A stretch of DNA of 64,000 nt from JANELJ01 sp024511395 (GCA_963681975.1 OY820613.1:2666001-2730000), one strand, 5' to 3'. Counted from the stretch's first letter, positions 8,676 to 18,376 are shown. Program-made: numbers and translations. The notes: a model not told the origin generated them from the letters alone.

Positions 8676-11209
8676 ATTTAATAAATGCCGAGCTTGATGT
8701 GAGGTAAGTTTAAGCCGTACACCATTTTTATCCAGATACCCATAGCGGTCAAAAATACTTTTATGTGAATCAGATTTTAATGATTTTCTTGGTGATAAAT
8801 CATTATTAAATACATTATTTGTTGGTTTCCATAAAATGACAGGATTGGTTCCACGTTGTCGATGAAGAAGGTTTCTGGTCATACAGAACAGAGCATTAGA
8901 ATATTTAATTTTTTTCTTTTTATTGAACCAAGGAAAGAATTCTGGTTGTTTTGTTTTGATATGTTTCCAGAGAGTTTCAAGAGTATAAGAGCCATTAATA
9001 TTTTTATAATTTAATTTACCCAAAATTGATCTAGGGCTTTTTACAGCAACAATACCTATAGCTTCACAAACTTGATGATTTGTTAATGCTTTATTATCTG
9101 ACACTGTTGGACACTTATCATGACGATAAAATTTATCGGGATTTTCCTCCATCCATTTTGCTAATTTTCTTGCCGGTTCAGTTAACCTACGAATTCTTTC
9201 AATTGCTTTTTTTGCAACAGGTACCATTTCTGTTGGAATCCATTTAATATCACCACCATATCCTTTTCCGGCATAGAAGCGCCACCCGTACCGTACAACA
9301 CCGTTATTATCTATATCTTCCACCTCACAATCCACAGGCAATTCTAATATTTCTGTTATTCTTGAGGGAGCACACATTGTCATGGCAAATATCGAGCTGG
9401 TAAAAATATCTCTTGGGTTTTCAGGATCAGTAGAAAATATTTCAGCCATAGCATTAAGAGCCTCTTCACTTGGCAGCTTTTTTTCTCTATCTTTTTTTGC
9501 CTTTTTTCCTGTCTGGTTAGTATCCCTTAGACGTGATATAGGATTTTTCCAACCACTTACGTCACAAGATACCAGCCTTTTTTCCACAACAAATTTAGCC
9601 AAACGCTCCAATTCACGCCCCCCATGATAAGCTGCACCTTTAGAATAATTATCACGAACTATCTGTACCGCTTCATCTATAATCGCATAGGATAATTCAG
9701 CAATATCTGCCTTACCAATACCTTGTAAAAGCGCATATTCAAGAGCTTTCAGTGCTTTTATTTCATTTTTTGCCCCTGTTGGCTTATGGCCTTGTTGGTA
9801 ACGAAAATACGCTTTAGCAAACTCAATAAAGCGTTCATCAAGCGCGTCTTTATCCTTGGCAGCCATTGAATTAACACCTAATTTGGTAAATTGTACAACA
9901 CCATCCCATTGCCACTGTGACCATTTTAAATCTTCACCAAAAACGGTTAATTCATCCCGGCATTCTTGTATAAATTGCTGTAAATTTTTTTCAGCATCTA
10001 ACTTATTCTTTGGCTTAAAATTAAATATTTCTGGCATTGTTTAATTCCTCTTTCCGTTGTTCACAACGTTGAATAACCTCGGCTACAGCTAAAATGGTAC
10101 GATCATTAATGGCTGCATATTGAATATCACCAGTGATACCTTTAAGACGCTCACGCTCTTCAATGAGCTCATCCAAAATAATTTGATGAGGCCCATCAAC
10201 CCAAGGCTGAAAATGCATGCAGGTATAACAAGGGATGGGGACATTGGCTCCACAAAAGCCAAAGCTTCCACAGTTTCCTAAACCTTTATCATCTGTCCTT
10301 ATTCGACTGTTGATATCATTGCCACGCTTAGCGTCTTTTTCACTATCAATAAGTACACCAGCAAATGCTTGAGCATATGTAGCAAGATAATGACCCACTG
10401 ATTCATCTAAGGCTTTAACATGATCCGGAATATTTTTTATGTAGACTCCCGCATTTTGAGTATCAGCATGATCAAGTAACTCGGCAATAACCATTTCACC
10501 AAAGCCTTCTCTAGCTGCACGGGTTCCTGCTGTATAGCGAAATCGATAGGCATTAAGATGAATCGGCTTACCTGTACGCTCTGAGTAAAGATCACACTCC
10601 CTAGCAATTTTCTTTACCACCTTGCTTACTTCTTTTGACTTACAGTGTAACCAGTCACTTTTAAAATAGTTTTTAATTTCCTTTGGAGAAGATACCTCCT
10701 TTATTGCCTGAAAATCAGGAAATAGAGGTAGTTCAAGTTGATCAGCATCCTGCAGCTCAAAACCAAGAATTTTATGCACCTTTGCAATAACTTGAGCAAC
10801 ATGTTGTGTGAGTATGCCCCAAAGTTCTCGTGTTATAGCAAGTTGTTTAAACTCCTCCCTAAACTTCGTTGCACGCTGCTTTGCACGTGGTATATTAAGC
10901 AAACACAATGGTTCTCCCTGATTATTTTTTCCTTTCAACACATCTTTTATTCTCAGATGAGAAATTTGAATGGGTCGCCGACCAGAGTTGCTAACACACA
11001 AGCCTAATGCTAGTTCAGAAAGAGTAATGCGATCCTGTTCAAATGCCTGGACAGCACCTTCATTAAAACCCTGTAATTCAATATCCGTAAGAGGCCCCAT
11101 TATTGGATCAAGTCTCTTTACCACATCACCTTTATCAATACCTGTTCTGGTCTAATGGAACCGGACACTTTAATAAGAGATAATAATAATCAATTATTGA
11201 GGTGTCAGA

Positions 11210-11500
11210 ATGGGACAGAAACGAACATACAAACAATATTCTAAAGAATATAAAGAAGAAGCGGTAGCACTGGTTCTCGAACAAGGTTATTCAGTGCCAG
11301 AGGCGGCTAAATCACTGGGTATAGCCAGCAATATACTGTATCGCTGGAAGAGTAAAATAGAATCTCAACCTGAAGGCAGGTCATTGTCAGTTGATGAACG
11401 TGAAGAGCTGAAGCGCTTACGTAAAGAAGTTAAAAATTTACGTATGGAGAAAGAGATTTTAAAAAAGGCCAGTGCCTTCTTCGCGAAAGAAATGAAGTAA
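11210..11500 (+). CDS. IS3-family transposase OrfA
   Basis: The 96-residue protein has the IS3 OrfA helix-turn-helix (YSVPEAAKSLGIASNILYRW, about 25-45) and a leucine-zipper-like C-terminus (ELKRLRKEVKNLRMEKEIL). It binds the IS ends and normally fuses to OrfB by frameshifting. The slippery heptamer A AAA AAG lies in frame at 11461-11467, upstream of the OrfA stop. OrfA itself is intact, but without OrfB it cannot move the element. Confidence 0.92.
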   Translation: MGQKRTYKQYSKEYKEEAVALVLEQGYSVPEAAKSLGIASNILYRWKSKIESQPEGRSLSVDEREELKRLRKEVKNLRMEKEILKKASAFFAKEMK

Positions 11501-11851
11501 AATTTGATTTCATAAGAGATGAATCGTCACACCACCCGGTGACTGTTTTATGCCGGGTAATGCGGGTTAGTACATCAGCTTACTATGCCTGGAAGAAACG
11601 ACCAGGTCAGTTGATTACTGCAGAAACACTACACCTGCATCGTCGTATGAAAGCGCTCTTTAAGCAAAGCCGTAATAGCTTAGGCAGCCGTGAAATGATG
11701 AAGAAATTACGTGAAGAAGGCATTGAAACTGGTCGTTATAAAGTACGTGCGTATTCTGCTGATGGTGAACACCAATTCTGATCCATCATGAACACCCATT
11801 CTGTTCTATCGTGAACACCCAACCCTGCCCACACATTGGCGTACAGTCTTT

Positions 11852-12607
11852 TTACCCTAAGTGTTCACCATCCGTCAATGATGAGCGTGTTTTTCGCATC
11901 GATTCACCTTTTAATTTAAGTCGGTGGGCATTGTGCATAAGCCGATCTAAAATGGCATCGGCAATCGTATTGTCACCGATAGACTGATGCCACTGATCAG
12001 TGGGTAACTGACTGAGCATAATGGTTGATGCATGTCCATGGCGATCATCCATCAATTCCATTAAGTCATTGCGCTGTACCGCTTTTAACAGTTCCAGTCC
12101 CCAGTCATCAATGATCAGCAGCTCTGTTTTGGCCAGAGACTGAAGTGTTTTGAGGTAAGTACCGTCTGCTTTGCTCCGGGTAAGCATCATTAATAACCGG
12201 GACAACCGGTAATATTTAACACTATGACCTTTCATACACGCCGTATGCCCCGGTGCACAGGCAATAAAGGTTTTACCACTGCCACAGGGGCCAGTGATCA
12301 GAATGTTCTGAGCTTTGTTTAACCAGTCACATTGCAGAAGTGAAGCCATGACAGATTGCTGTAAACCTCCGGGATGCAGATAATCAATATCCTGGGCATG
12401 TGCAGCCAGTTTAAAGCGGGCGGCTTTAATCAGCCGCTTTTGCTTTCTCTGCTCTCTTTCCCGGGCTTCGCTGTCGGCCAGTAATTGTATTCGCTGCTCA
12501 AAGGACAGGCCTTCATAGGTGCCCGGCTGCTCAATCTGGCTAAGCAGGGCATCGGCCATGCCGGTGAGTTTTAATTGTCGAAGTTGGGTAATGGTTTGTT
12601 CTAACAT
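11852..12607 (-). CDS. istB: IS21-family helper ATPase IstB
   Basis: The 251-residue AAA+ protein has Walker A GPCGSGKTF (about 106-114) and Walker B LLIIDDWG, both in usual IstB positions. It would recruit target DNA and stimulate the IstA transposase. It lies 15 bp after istA in the same direction. The sequence ACAPGHTACMKG just after Walker A differs from the fragment at 43.8 kb (ACALGHTACMKG) by Leu to Pro, which might weaken the helix. It is otherwise full length. Confidence 0.92.
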   Translation of the reverse strand: MLEQTITQLRQLKLTGMADALLSQIEQPGTYEGLSFEQRIQLLADSEAREREQRKQKRLIKAARFKLAAHAQDIDYLHPGGLQQSVMASLLQCDWLNKAQNILITGPCGSGKTFIACAPGHTACMKGHSVKYYRLSRLLMMLTRSKADGTYLKTLQSLAKTELLIIDDWGLELLKAVQRNDLMELMDDRHGHASTIMLSQLPTDQWHQSIGDNTIADAILDRLMHNAHRLKLKGESMRKTRSSLTDGEHLG

Positions 12608-12622
12608 GCTGATACTCCCTGG

Positions 12623-14179
12623 TTAGTGATAGCTTTTGGGGCCACGAATGTTCTCATGAGACTGTGGTAATGAAGAAGGTTCTTTCTGTTCAAAGAAGTC
12701 AGGCTGTAACTTATCCTGATTGCTGAGCAATATAGACTTAATGTGCTTCAGCCGGTTGAGATTTTTATGATTGGCAATCTGGCAGGCCTTATTTAAACGC
12801 TCATTAGGATATTGTCGGGACAGATTGAGTAAGCCCGGGCAAACCCGGTAAGCCTGCTCTTCATGCTGCTTTTGTTTCAACTGGCTTTTAACCCGGATAA
12901 GCACTTCATCACCAATATCCTTAGCCCAGTTCATTAATCGCCCTGGTGTCCATTGATGGTGTTTCTTATGGCGCTCTGGCATATGGGCCGGTACGGTGGT
13001 GGTACCAGAATGGTATTGTCTGGCATGCTGACAGATGCACCGGTTATGAAAGTACATCTCTATTAAGAATGCTTTGGCATGCACTTCCGGTTTTTCACCC
13101 ACCAGATGATGAGGTACTGAATACAGGTGTCCGTCAAACTGAATATGGTAATCCACATTGACTTTGACGGTTTTGATTTCAGTAAACTCAAACGCCTGTT
13201 TGGGCAGTGGCAGCAGTGCCGGTTTATCCAGCAAGTCAAACCACTGTTGCCGGGTGCCTTTAAGCTGCTTAAAGGGTTTGTTGTTGACCTCTTCAAGCAG
13301 GCCATGGATCTGCTGATTGAGCTCTGTCAGTGAGAAGAAGGTTTGATGACGTAAACGAGCCAGGATCCAGCGTTCTATAATCTGCACACCCACTTCAGCT
13401 TTGGCTTTATCCTGAGGCTTTCGGGGTCTGGCAGGAACGATGGCTGTACCATAATGAGCCGCCATCTGCTGGTAAGACATATTAATATCCGGATCGTACC
13501 GACAGGCCCGGGTGGTACTGCTTTTAAGATTATCAGGAATTAACAGTACGGGAACCCCTTTTATAAATTCAAAGGTTCTTACATGACTGCCGATCCAGTC
13601 CGGCAGGCGTTGGCTCCAGGTAGCTTCTGCATAGGTGTAATTGGAAGCACCTAATACGGCAACAAAAATCCGGGCAAACTGAATTTCACCAGTGTCCTGC
13701 TGAACAACAGGAACGGTTTGACCGGCATAATCAACAAAGAGTTTTTCTCCCGCCTTATGATGCTGACGCATGGAGCGTTTCTGTTTCTTTTGCCATTGCT
13801 GGTACAGCATGCAGTACTGTGGATAGCTGTAACAGCGGTTTGGGTATTGTTGTGTGTATTCTTCCCAAAGCAGGAGCCTGGTCATTCCTTTGCGTTTGAG
13901 TTCCCGATAGACCTCTGACCAGTCAGGGAGCTGGAATGCGCTGGAAACCCGGGTATCGGCCTGGGGGTAAAACCGACTGGCCAGTTGTTGATCGTCCAGT
14001 TGTTCAATGGCGGGCCAGTCCAGATCAAGAGCCTCTGCTTTACTGCAGATTTTTTGTACGGCACCCAGGCTTAATCGCAGGCTGGTTTTTATCTGGCGCA
14101 GGCTGAGTTTGGCTTGCAGTCTGAGTCTTAATATTGTTCGTAATTGTCGCATTGATAGTCTCTTTGTTGGCATAACCAT
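12623..14179 (-). CDS. istA: IS21-family transposase IstA
   Basis: The 518-residue transposase has an N-terminal helix-turn-helix (LSLRQIKTSLRLSLGAVQKI, about 24-43) and an rve-type DDE domain. The catalytic residues are Asp in FVDYAGQTV, Asp in LLIPDNLKSS and Glu in KAKAEVGVQ. A C-terminal Mu-transposase-like region follows. It is intact in length and is likely the source of IS21 movement in this genome. Confidence 0.93.
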   Translation of the reverse strand: MVMPTKRLSMRQLRTILRLRLQAKLSLRQIKTSLRLSLGAVQKICSKAEALDLDWPAIEQLDDQQLASRFYPQADTRVSSAFQLPDWSEVYRELKRKGMTRLLLWEEYTQQYPNRCYSYPQYCMLYQQWQKKQKRSMRQHHKAGEKLFVDYAGQTVPVVQQDTGEIQFARIFVAVLGASNYTYAEATWSQRLPDWIGSHVRTFEFIKGVPVLLIPDNLKSSTTRACRYDPDINMSYQQMAAHYGTAIVPARPRKPQDKAKAEVGVQIIERWILARLRHQTFFSLTELNQQIHGLLEEVNNKPFKQLKGTRQQWFDLLDKPALLPLPKQAFEFTEIKTVKVNVDYHIQFDGHLYSVPHHLVGEKPEVHAKAFLIEMYFHNRCICQHARQYHSGTTTVPAHMPERHKKHHQWTPGRLMNWAKDIGDEVLIRVKSQLKQKQHEEQAYRVCPGLLNLSRQYPNERLNKACQIANHKNLNRLKHIKSILLSNQDKLQPDFFEQKEPSSLPQSHENIRGPKSYH

Positions 14180-15073
14180 TCCCCAATAAAAATCAGGGAG
14201 GTTAGCAGTTATTGAATATCAATGTGTGGGAAAGGATTCTGATCCATCGTGAACACTGATTCTGGAAAAACAGTAAAAGTGTTCACGATGAGATCAGAAT
14301 CGGCGTTCACGATAGAACAGAATGGGTGTTCATGATGGTTCAGAAACAGTGTTCACGATAAATCAGAATCAGTGTTCATGATCGGCCAGAATATGCAGTA
14401 CGTAAGTTAATGAAAATATTGAAATTAAAAGTTACTCAACGCATTGCATACAAAGTAACCACTAAAAGAAACCATAATGATGATGTAGCGGATAATTTAC
14501 TCAATCAGAATTTTAATCCTGTTGCTCCTAATCAGGTTTGGGCCGGAGACATTACGTATTTAAAAACCGGTGAAGGTTGGATGTATTTAGCTATTGTAAT
14601 GGATTTATACTCACGTCGTATTGTTGGCTGGTCTATCAGTAAACGCATGACGACAGACTTGATATGTAAAGCAATGGTAATGGCCTATAACATAAGACAG
14701 CCGCCTTTTGGGCTTGTTTTTCATAGTGATCGAGGTTCACAGTACACCAGTAAGCGATATAGAAAGTTACTGAGTCATTATGGAATACGGGCCAGCATGG
14801 GGGATGTAGGCGCTTGTTGGGATAATGCTGTGGTTGAACGTTTTTTTGGTAGTCTTAAGCATGATTGGATATTCAAAATTGCTCAGCCAACTCGTGAGCA
14901 TATGAAGAAAGATGTTGCAGTTTACATGAGGTATTACAACCTGGAAAGACTGCATTCAGCAAATGGTGATCAGTCACCAATTAACTATGAAAATTCTCTA
15001 AAAAAAATGTCCGGTTGGACTTGACCAGTACAACCTTTCAGTCTCCACTGATAAAGCAGTTTGATGATTTTAT

Positions 15074-16584
15074 GAGGGTGTAAAAATAACTGTGTAAACG
15101 CTCATTGCGGTGGTTTAAGTCAGCAGTGGTAAAATGAATAAACCTGAAATACCACCTCCATAGTGAACAGCCTACCTTCCAAAGTCAGGCTATCAAGGAG
15201 CTTCCTTTCAGGACTCCTCCTTGACACCCTGCCTTTTCCAGGTATTTGCTCACCATGGGGGCGGAATTTATCTTCGACTGAAGTCGACATCATCAACCCC
15301 TGCCGGTCTGAACCATCTTTTGTTACCCTATAACAAGGAATACAGCGATGAGTAAGACAATGAACAAAGACAGGTTACAGGCCCTGGCCAACGAACTGGC
15401 TAAAGATTTAAAAACCCCTCAGGATTTAAGCGACCTCAGTGCTCAACTGACTAAAATGACCGTTGAAGCCGCTCTGAATGCCGAAATGGATTATTTTCTG
15501 GATAAGGAAGAGGGCAATAGCCGCAATGGCTACAACCGAAAACAGTTAAAAGGTGAGCACGGTCAGTTTGAACTGAATACCCCCAGAGACAGACAGTCCA
15601 AATTTGAACCTCAGCTGGTCAAAAAGCGCCAGACCCGTATCACCGGCATGGATGACCAGATTATGGCGCTGTATGCCAAAGGCATGAGCACTCGTGATAT
15701 TGTGGATACCTTTGAGGAAATGTATGGGGTGGATATTTCACCCGCCCTGGTCTCTCAGGTGACCAATAGCATCATGGAACGGGTAGTGGAATGGCAGTCA
15801 TGTCCACTGGAGCCGGTTTACCCCATTGTCTATCTGGACTGCATTGTGGTTAAAATCCGCCAGGATAAGCGGGTTATCAATAAAGCTGTTTATCTGGCTC
15901 CGGGAATTAACCTGGAGGGTAAAAAAGAACTGCCGGGTATGTGGCTCTCAGAAAATGAAGGGGCTAAGTTCTGGCTCTCTGTATTGACTGAATTACAGAA
16001 CAGAGGCTTACAGCATATCTTAATCGCCTGTGTGGATGGCTTAAGCGGTTTTCCTGAAGCTATTAATACGGCCTGCCCTCAGGCCAGAGTTCAGTTGTGT
16101 ATTGTGCATATGGTCAGAAATTCACTGAAGTTTGTGCCCTGGAAGGACTATAAAGCAGTTACAGCGGATTTAAAGCAAATCTACCAGTCTGCAACTGAGC
16201 AGGAAGCAGCACTGGAATTAGAGCGGTTTGCTCAAAAGTGGGATGATAAATACCCGCAAATCAGCCGGTCATGGAAGGCGCACTGGCCCAACCTTATCAC
16301 GCTGTTTGATTATCCTGAGGATATCCGGCGGGTTATTTATACCACCAATGCCATTGAGTCAGTGAACAGTGTTATTCGCAAGGCTATTAAGAACCGGCGA
16401 CTGTTTCCTAACGATGATTCTGCTATGAAGGTGATTTATCTGGCTATCCAGTCGGCTTCCAAAAAATGGACAATGCCCATCAGAAATTGGAAAGCAGCTA
16501 TGAATCGATTTATAATCGAGTTTGAGGAGCAGTTGGCTCCTTATATTTAAATAAGAGCGGATACACAGTTTAATTTACACTGTC
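15074..16584 (+). mobile_element. IS256-family element (complete, 1511 bp) inside rec2
   Basis: The ends read inward as GAGGGTGTAAAAATAACTGT and GACAGTGTAAATTAAACTGT, both continuing GTnnnCGCTC. An 8-bp duplication GATTTTAT lies at 15066-15073 and 16585-16592. It carries a single transposase. It lies only 30 bp from the IS3 duplication, within the same gene. The 273 bp before the transposase start hold only the IS end and its untranslated leader. Confidence 0.94.
15348..16550 (+). CDS. IS256-family (mutator) transposase
   Basis: The 400-residue mutator-type transposase has likely catalytic residues Asp164 (IVYLDCIVV), Asp230 (ACVDGLSGF) and Glu337 (TTNAIESVN), with the family C-H pair in CIVHMVRNS. 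It is full length and undamaged. It is encoded on the plus strand, against the recombinase operon. Confidence 0.94.
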   Translation: MSKTMNKDRLQALANELAKDLKTPQDLSDLSAQLTKMTVEAALNAEMDYFLDKEEGNSRNGYNRKQLKGEHGQFELNTPRDRQSKFEPQLVKKRQTRITGMDDQIMALYAKGMSTRDIVDTFEEMYGVDISPALVSQVTNSIMERVVEWQSCPLEPVYPIVYLDCIVVKIRQDKRVINKAVYLAPGINLEGKKELPGMWLSENEGAKFWLSVLTELQNRGLQHILIACVDGLSGFPEAINTACPQARVQLCIVHMVRNSLKFVPWKDYKAVTADLKQIYQSATEQEAALELERFAQKWDDKYPQISRSWKAHWPNLITLFDYPEDIRRVIYTTNAIESVNSVIRKAIKNRRLFPNDDSAMKVIYLAIQSASKKWTMPIRNWKAAMNRFIIEFEEQLAPYI

Positions 16585-16972
16585 GATTTTATCTGAGACA
16601 CCATAATAACCAAATTCATTCCACCTTTTTAAAAATGCTCTTAGAACACCCAAATGCCATTCTGTCTTTTCTGTAAGGGTTGAACGATAGCTTATAAGTG
16701 CATTCTCAGTGATCTCTCTGGAACCCGTTGCTTTTAAAAAAAGACGAAGATTATCCACACAGATATTGACATGAGCCGCTGAAAAATTTGTCGCATAATA
16801 CACTAATATTCTGATAAATCCTTCGTATACCTGATTATTCAGAAGTCTATGCAAAGGATTTAAATATATTGTTGTGTTTTTATCCAAAACCCATTTAGAA
16901 TTCACTTCCTGAAATTCATATCCAGCTGTGGATTTATGTGATTTTAAAGCTGTAATTTGCTGATCACTTAAA

Positions 16973-18232
16973 TTACTTGTCATCTTTCATCCCTTTCGGT
17001 AAACGAATTGCCCCTTTTTGCAACTCAAGAGCCGATTCTTGTGCTTTTTCATTTATAAAACGTTGGTTGTATACCGATGATGTTCCTGAACCCTCCTTCC
17101 ATCCCATCAAATAGGAACGAAGCTTTTCCTGTTTCTCATGGCTGGGAGGTTTATCCATTTGATCCATAAGTCTGGAAAAATTCTCATTCCATGTATGCCT
17201 CAACTGATGACCTGTTAATTTGTATAATCCCGGAGCAGTATTTCGAACCACTTCTATAATCTTTTTATAACCCGATTTAGAAAGAGGCTGTCCTACTGTT
17301 GGCCCGGATTTATGTGTTACGAATAGAAAATCATGTTTGTCAGCATTTGGTACTGACTTACGTTCATTCAGAATGTAGTCATGTATCTTTTTTATCATAG
17401 TTTCTTTTAAAGGCAATCGCCTGTCTAGCGTCTTAACCAGAGGCTGATTTTTTCGCATATCATCTTGTTCATCAGCTCTTCTTACGACAACAATTTGGCT
17501 ATTTTGAAAATCAATATCTCTAATCCGAATGTTTAACAATTCACCTCCTCGTAAGCCCAAATGGTAAAGCAATAGAAAAACCAAACGATTACGCTTTTTT
17601 ACTGCCTCATCTTTAAAGGGATTAAATTCAGACTCTGGTCTAAATAATTCAAATATTAATTCAATTTGATCTTCTGTCAGACCTTTATCATCATTCACTG
17701 TGTTCCGTCGTTTTCTTGGAGGGCGTCTGGCCTTTAAGCCTTTCGTCATTTTTCCTATCCGAAGCCTGGTATTTTTATCAATATTCTCGGTTAACAGTGT
17801 CAAAGATAACCACTCTAAATATTGAGAAATGACAGTTAATCGGTTGTATTCTGTTTCTTTGCTGACCTTTTCTTCTGAATATTTTCTTTTTTTTAATGAT
17901 GTAACAGTGCTTTCTGGAGAATGTGTTGAAAACTTTTTTTGACAGTAATCCCGAATAGCATCTAATTCATTCGAATCAAAGAATTTCTTGGCTAAGAATC
18001 GATTGACCAAATTGTCATTTTTTGTTTCCAGGTAGCCAATTAATACCTTGATTCCATTTAGTGCCGCATTCATTGCTGAGAGAGACAATGATTTATTTCG
18101 GACTTGGGTTGTAATAAATAGATTAGGGAAATAGAGGGGCAGATTTGAGGACTTATCAACCAACAAGCAATAGCGCTCACCAGTATCCATTACAAAATTT
18201 TTGACATGACATTGAAAGTTCATCAGACTCAC
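16973..18232 (-). CDS. Tyrosine recombinase Rec1 (first gene of the recombinase operon)
   Basis: The 419-residue site-specific recombinase has an N-terminal SAM-like region (about 50-160) and a catalytic domain. Residues are Arg228 (GLRGGELLNI), Lys267 (LVKTLDRRL), His342 and Arg345 (GHQLRHTW), Trp378 (MGWKEG, replacing the second His) and the nucleophile Tyr388 (SVYNQRF). All positions expected for activity are present, and this is the only one of the three recombinases left unbroken. It begins 145 bp from the end of ssb, and its stop overlaps the rec2 start. It likely acts with Rec2 and Rec3 on the element ends, as in Tn554- or RIT-type multi-recombinase modules (inference). Confidence 0.88.
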   Translation of the reverse strand: MSLMNFQCHVKNFVMDTGERYCLLVDKSSNLPLYFPNLFITTQVRNKSLSLSAMNAALNGIKVLIGYLETKNDNLVNRFLAKKFFDSNELDAIRDYCQKKFSTHSPESTVTSLKKRKYSEEKVSKETEYNRLTVISQYLEWLSLTLLTENIDKNTRLRIGKMTKGLKARRPPRKRRNTVNDDKGLTEDQIELIFELFRPESEFNPFKDEAVKKRNRLVFLLLYHLGLRGGELLNIRIRDIDFQNSQIVVVRRADEQDDMRKNQPLVKTLDRRLPLKETMIKKIHDYILNERKSVPNADKHDFLFVTHKSGPTVGQPLSKSGYKKIIEVVRNTAPGLYKLTGHQLRHTWNENFSRLMDQMDKPPSHEKQEKLRSYLMGWKEGSGTSSVYNQRFINEKAQESALELQKGAIRLPKGMKDDK

Positions 18233-18252
18233 TTTTTATTTTACAGACTATC

Positions 18253-18281
18253 AAGGTATCTAATAAGCATTTTATTGTCAA
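18253..18281 (-). promoter_or_regulatory. Candidate sigma-70 promoter for the recombinase operon
   Basis: A perfect TTGACA -35 (18281-18276) is followed after 17 bp by a poor -10, TACCTT (18258-18253), giving a leader of about 14 nt before rec1. The repeated TATC around the -10 (TATCAAGGTATC) might be an operator. The weak -10 would suit a repressed or activated promoter. Confidence 0.35.
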
Positions 18282-18317
18282 GAATTATTTTACACTTTTT
18301 TAAAAGATAAAAACGAC

Positions 18318-18340
18318 AAAGCCCTCTATTAGAGGGCTTT
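18318..18340 (-). terminator. Rho-independent terminator of ssb
   Basis: On the minus strand AAAGCCCTC-TAATA-GAGGGCTTT forms a perfect 9-bp stem followed by GTCGTTTTTATC. It lies just after the ssb stop and marks the border between core genome and the recombinase operon. Confidence 0.85.
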
Positions 18341-18376
18341 GATGTAAAACTTTACATTTTATATATATGGTGCTTT

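Larger units (their letters stand above)
6818..10037 (-). pseudogene. Tyrosine recombinase Rec3 (GmtZ/VPA1269-like, tentative), split by an IS5-type element
   Basis: The two halves are 10037-8676 (454 residues ending HQARHLLN) and 7175-6818. Removing the 1500-bp IS and one ATTT duplication restores one 571-codon frame. Catalytic residues are Arg226 (APSRITEIL), Lys258 or Lys265, and His447 and Arg450 (HQAR). After the IS come Trp470 (AKWSGR, in the place of the second His) and Tyr482 (NRTYNH). A cysteine cluster follows (Cys537, 546, 552, 555, 560), likely metal-binding. The IS separates HxxR from the nucleophile Tyr, so the split gene cannot give an active enzyme. Its start overlaps the end of rec2 by 17 bp. 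The stop after FPHT may itself result from a frameshift. Confidence 0.85.
11748..14397 (-). mobile_element. IS21-family element (complete, 2650 bp) nested in IS3
   Basis: The termini are TGCGTATTCTG at the left and TGCATATTCTG read inward from the right. The 5-bp duplication is GTACG at 11743-11747 and 14398-14402. Multiple internal end repeats of the GTTCACGATNNNNCAGAAT type lie near both ends, as usual for IS21. It carries istA and istB on the minus strand. A 5'-truncated relative is at about 43786-44331. Confidence 0.93.
11464..15024 (+). pseudogene. IS3-family transposase OrfB, split by IS21
   Basis: OrfB runs in the -1 frame after the slippery site. Its first part (to 11747) encodes SSHHPVTVLCRVMRVSTSAYYAW, and the second part (14403-15024) holds the rve integrase domain with DITYLKT, FHSDRGSQYTS and NAVVERFFGSLK carrying the DDE triad. 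Removing IS21 and one GTACG duplication rejoins ETGRYKVR to KLMKILKL in frame. The 204-residue downstream remnant opens at an internal ATG and lacks the N-terminal part. Confidence 0.9.
11143..15032 (+). mobile_element. IS3-family element, interrupted by IS21 (about 1235 bp when restored)
   Basis: The ends read inward as TGTTCTGGTCTAATGGAACC at the left and TGTACTGGTCAAGTCCAACC at the right, both followed by GGACA. They begin with TG, as expected for IS3 elements. The 3-bp duplication is ACC at 11140-11142 and 15033-15035. It carries orfA, a -1 frameshift signal and orfB, and orfB is split by the IS21 element at 11748-14397. It sits in rec2, antisense to it. Confidence 0.92.
10021..16983 (-). 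pseudogene. Tyrosine recombinase Rec2 (GmtY/TnpB-like, tentative), split by IS256 and by IS3 carrying IS21
   Basis: The three exon-like pieces are 16983-16585, 15065-15033 and 11139-10021. Cutting out IS256 with one GATTTTAT and the IS3 complex with one ACC gives a continuous 516-codon frame; the joins read GVSDKI-IKLLYQWRLKG-IDKGDVVKRLD. Reconstructed catalytic positions are Arg199 (SGRR), the YRFRYT box with Arg345 (Tyr replacing the usual first His), His368 (LLDHAD) and Tyr377 (GVYIK). A CX5CX7CX2C cluster follows at 434-451. The start overlaps the end of rec1 by 11 bp. The largest remaining piece (367 codons, GTG start at 11124) lacks the N-terminal DNA-binding domain, so the gene is most likely dead. 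Confidence 0.85.
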
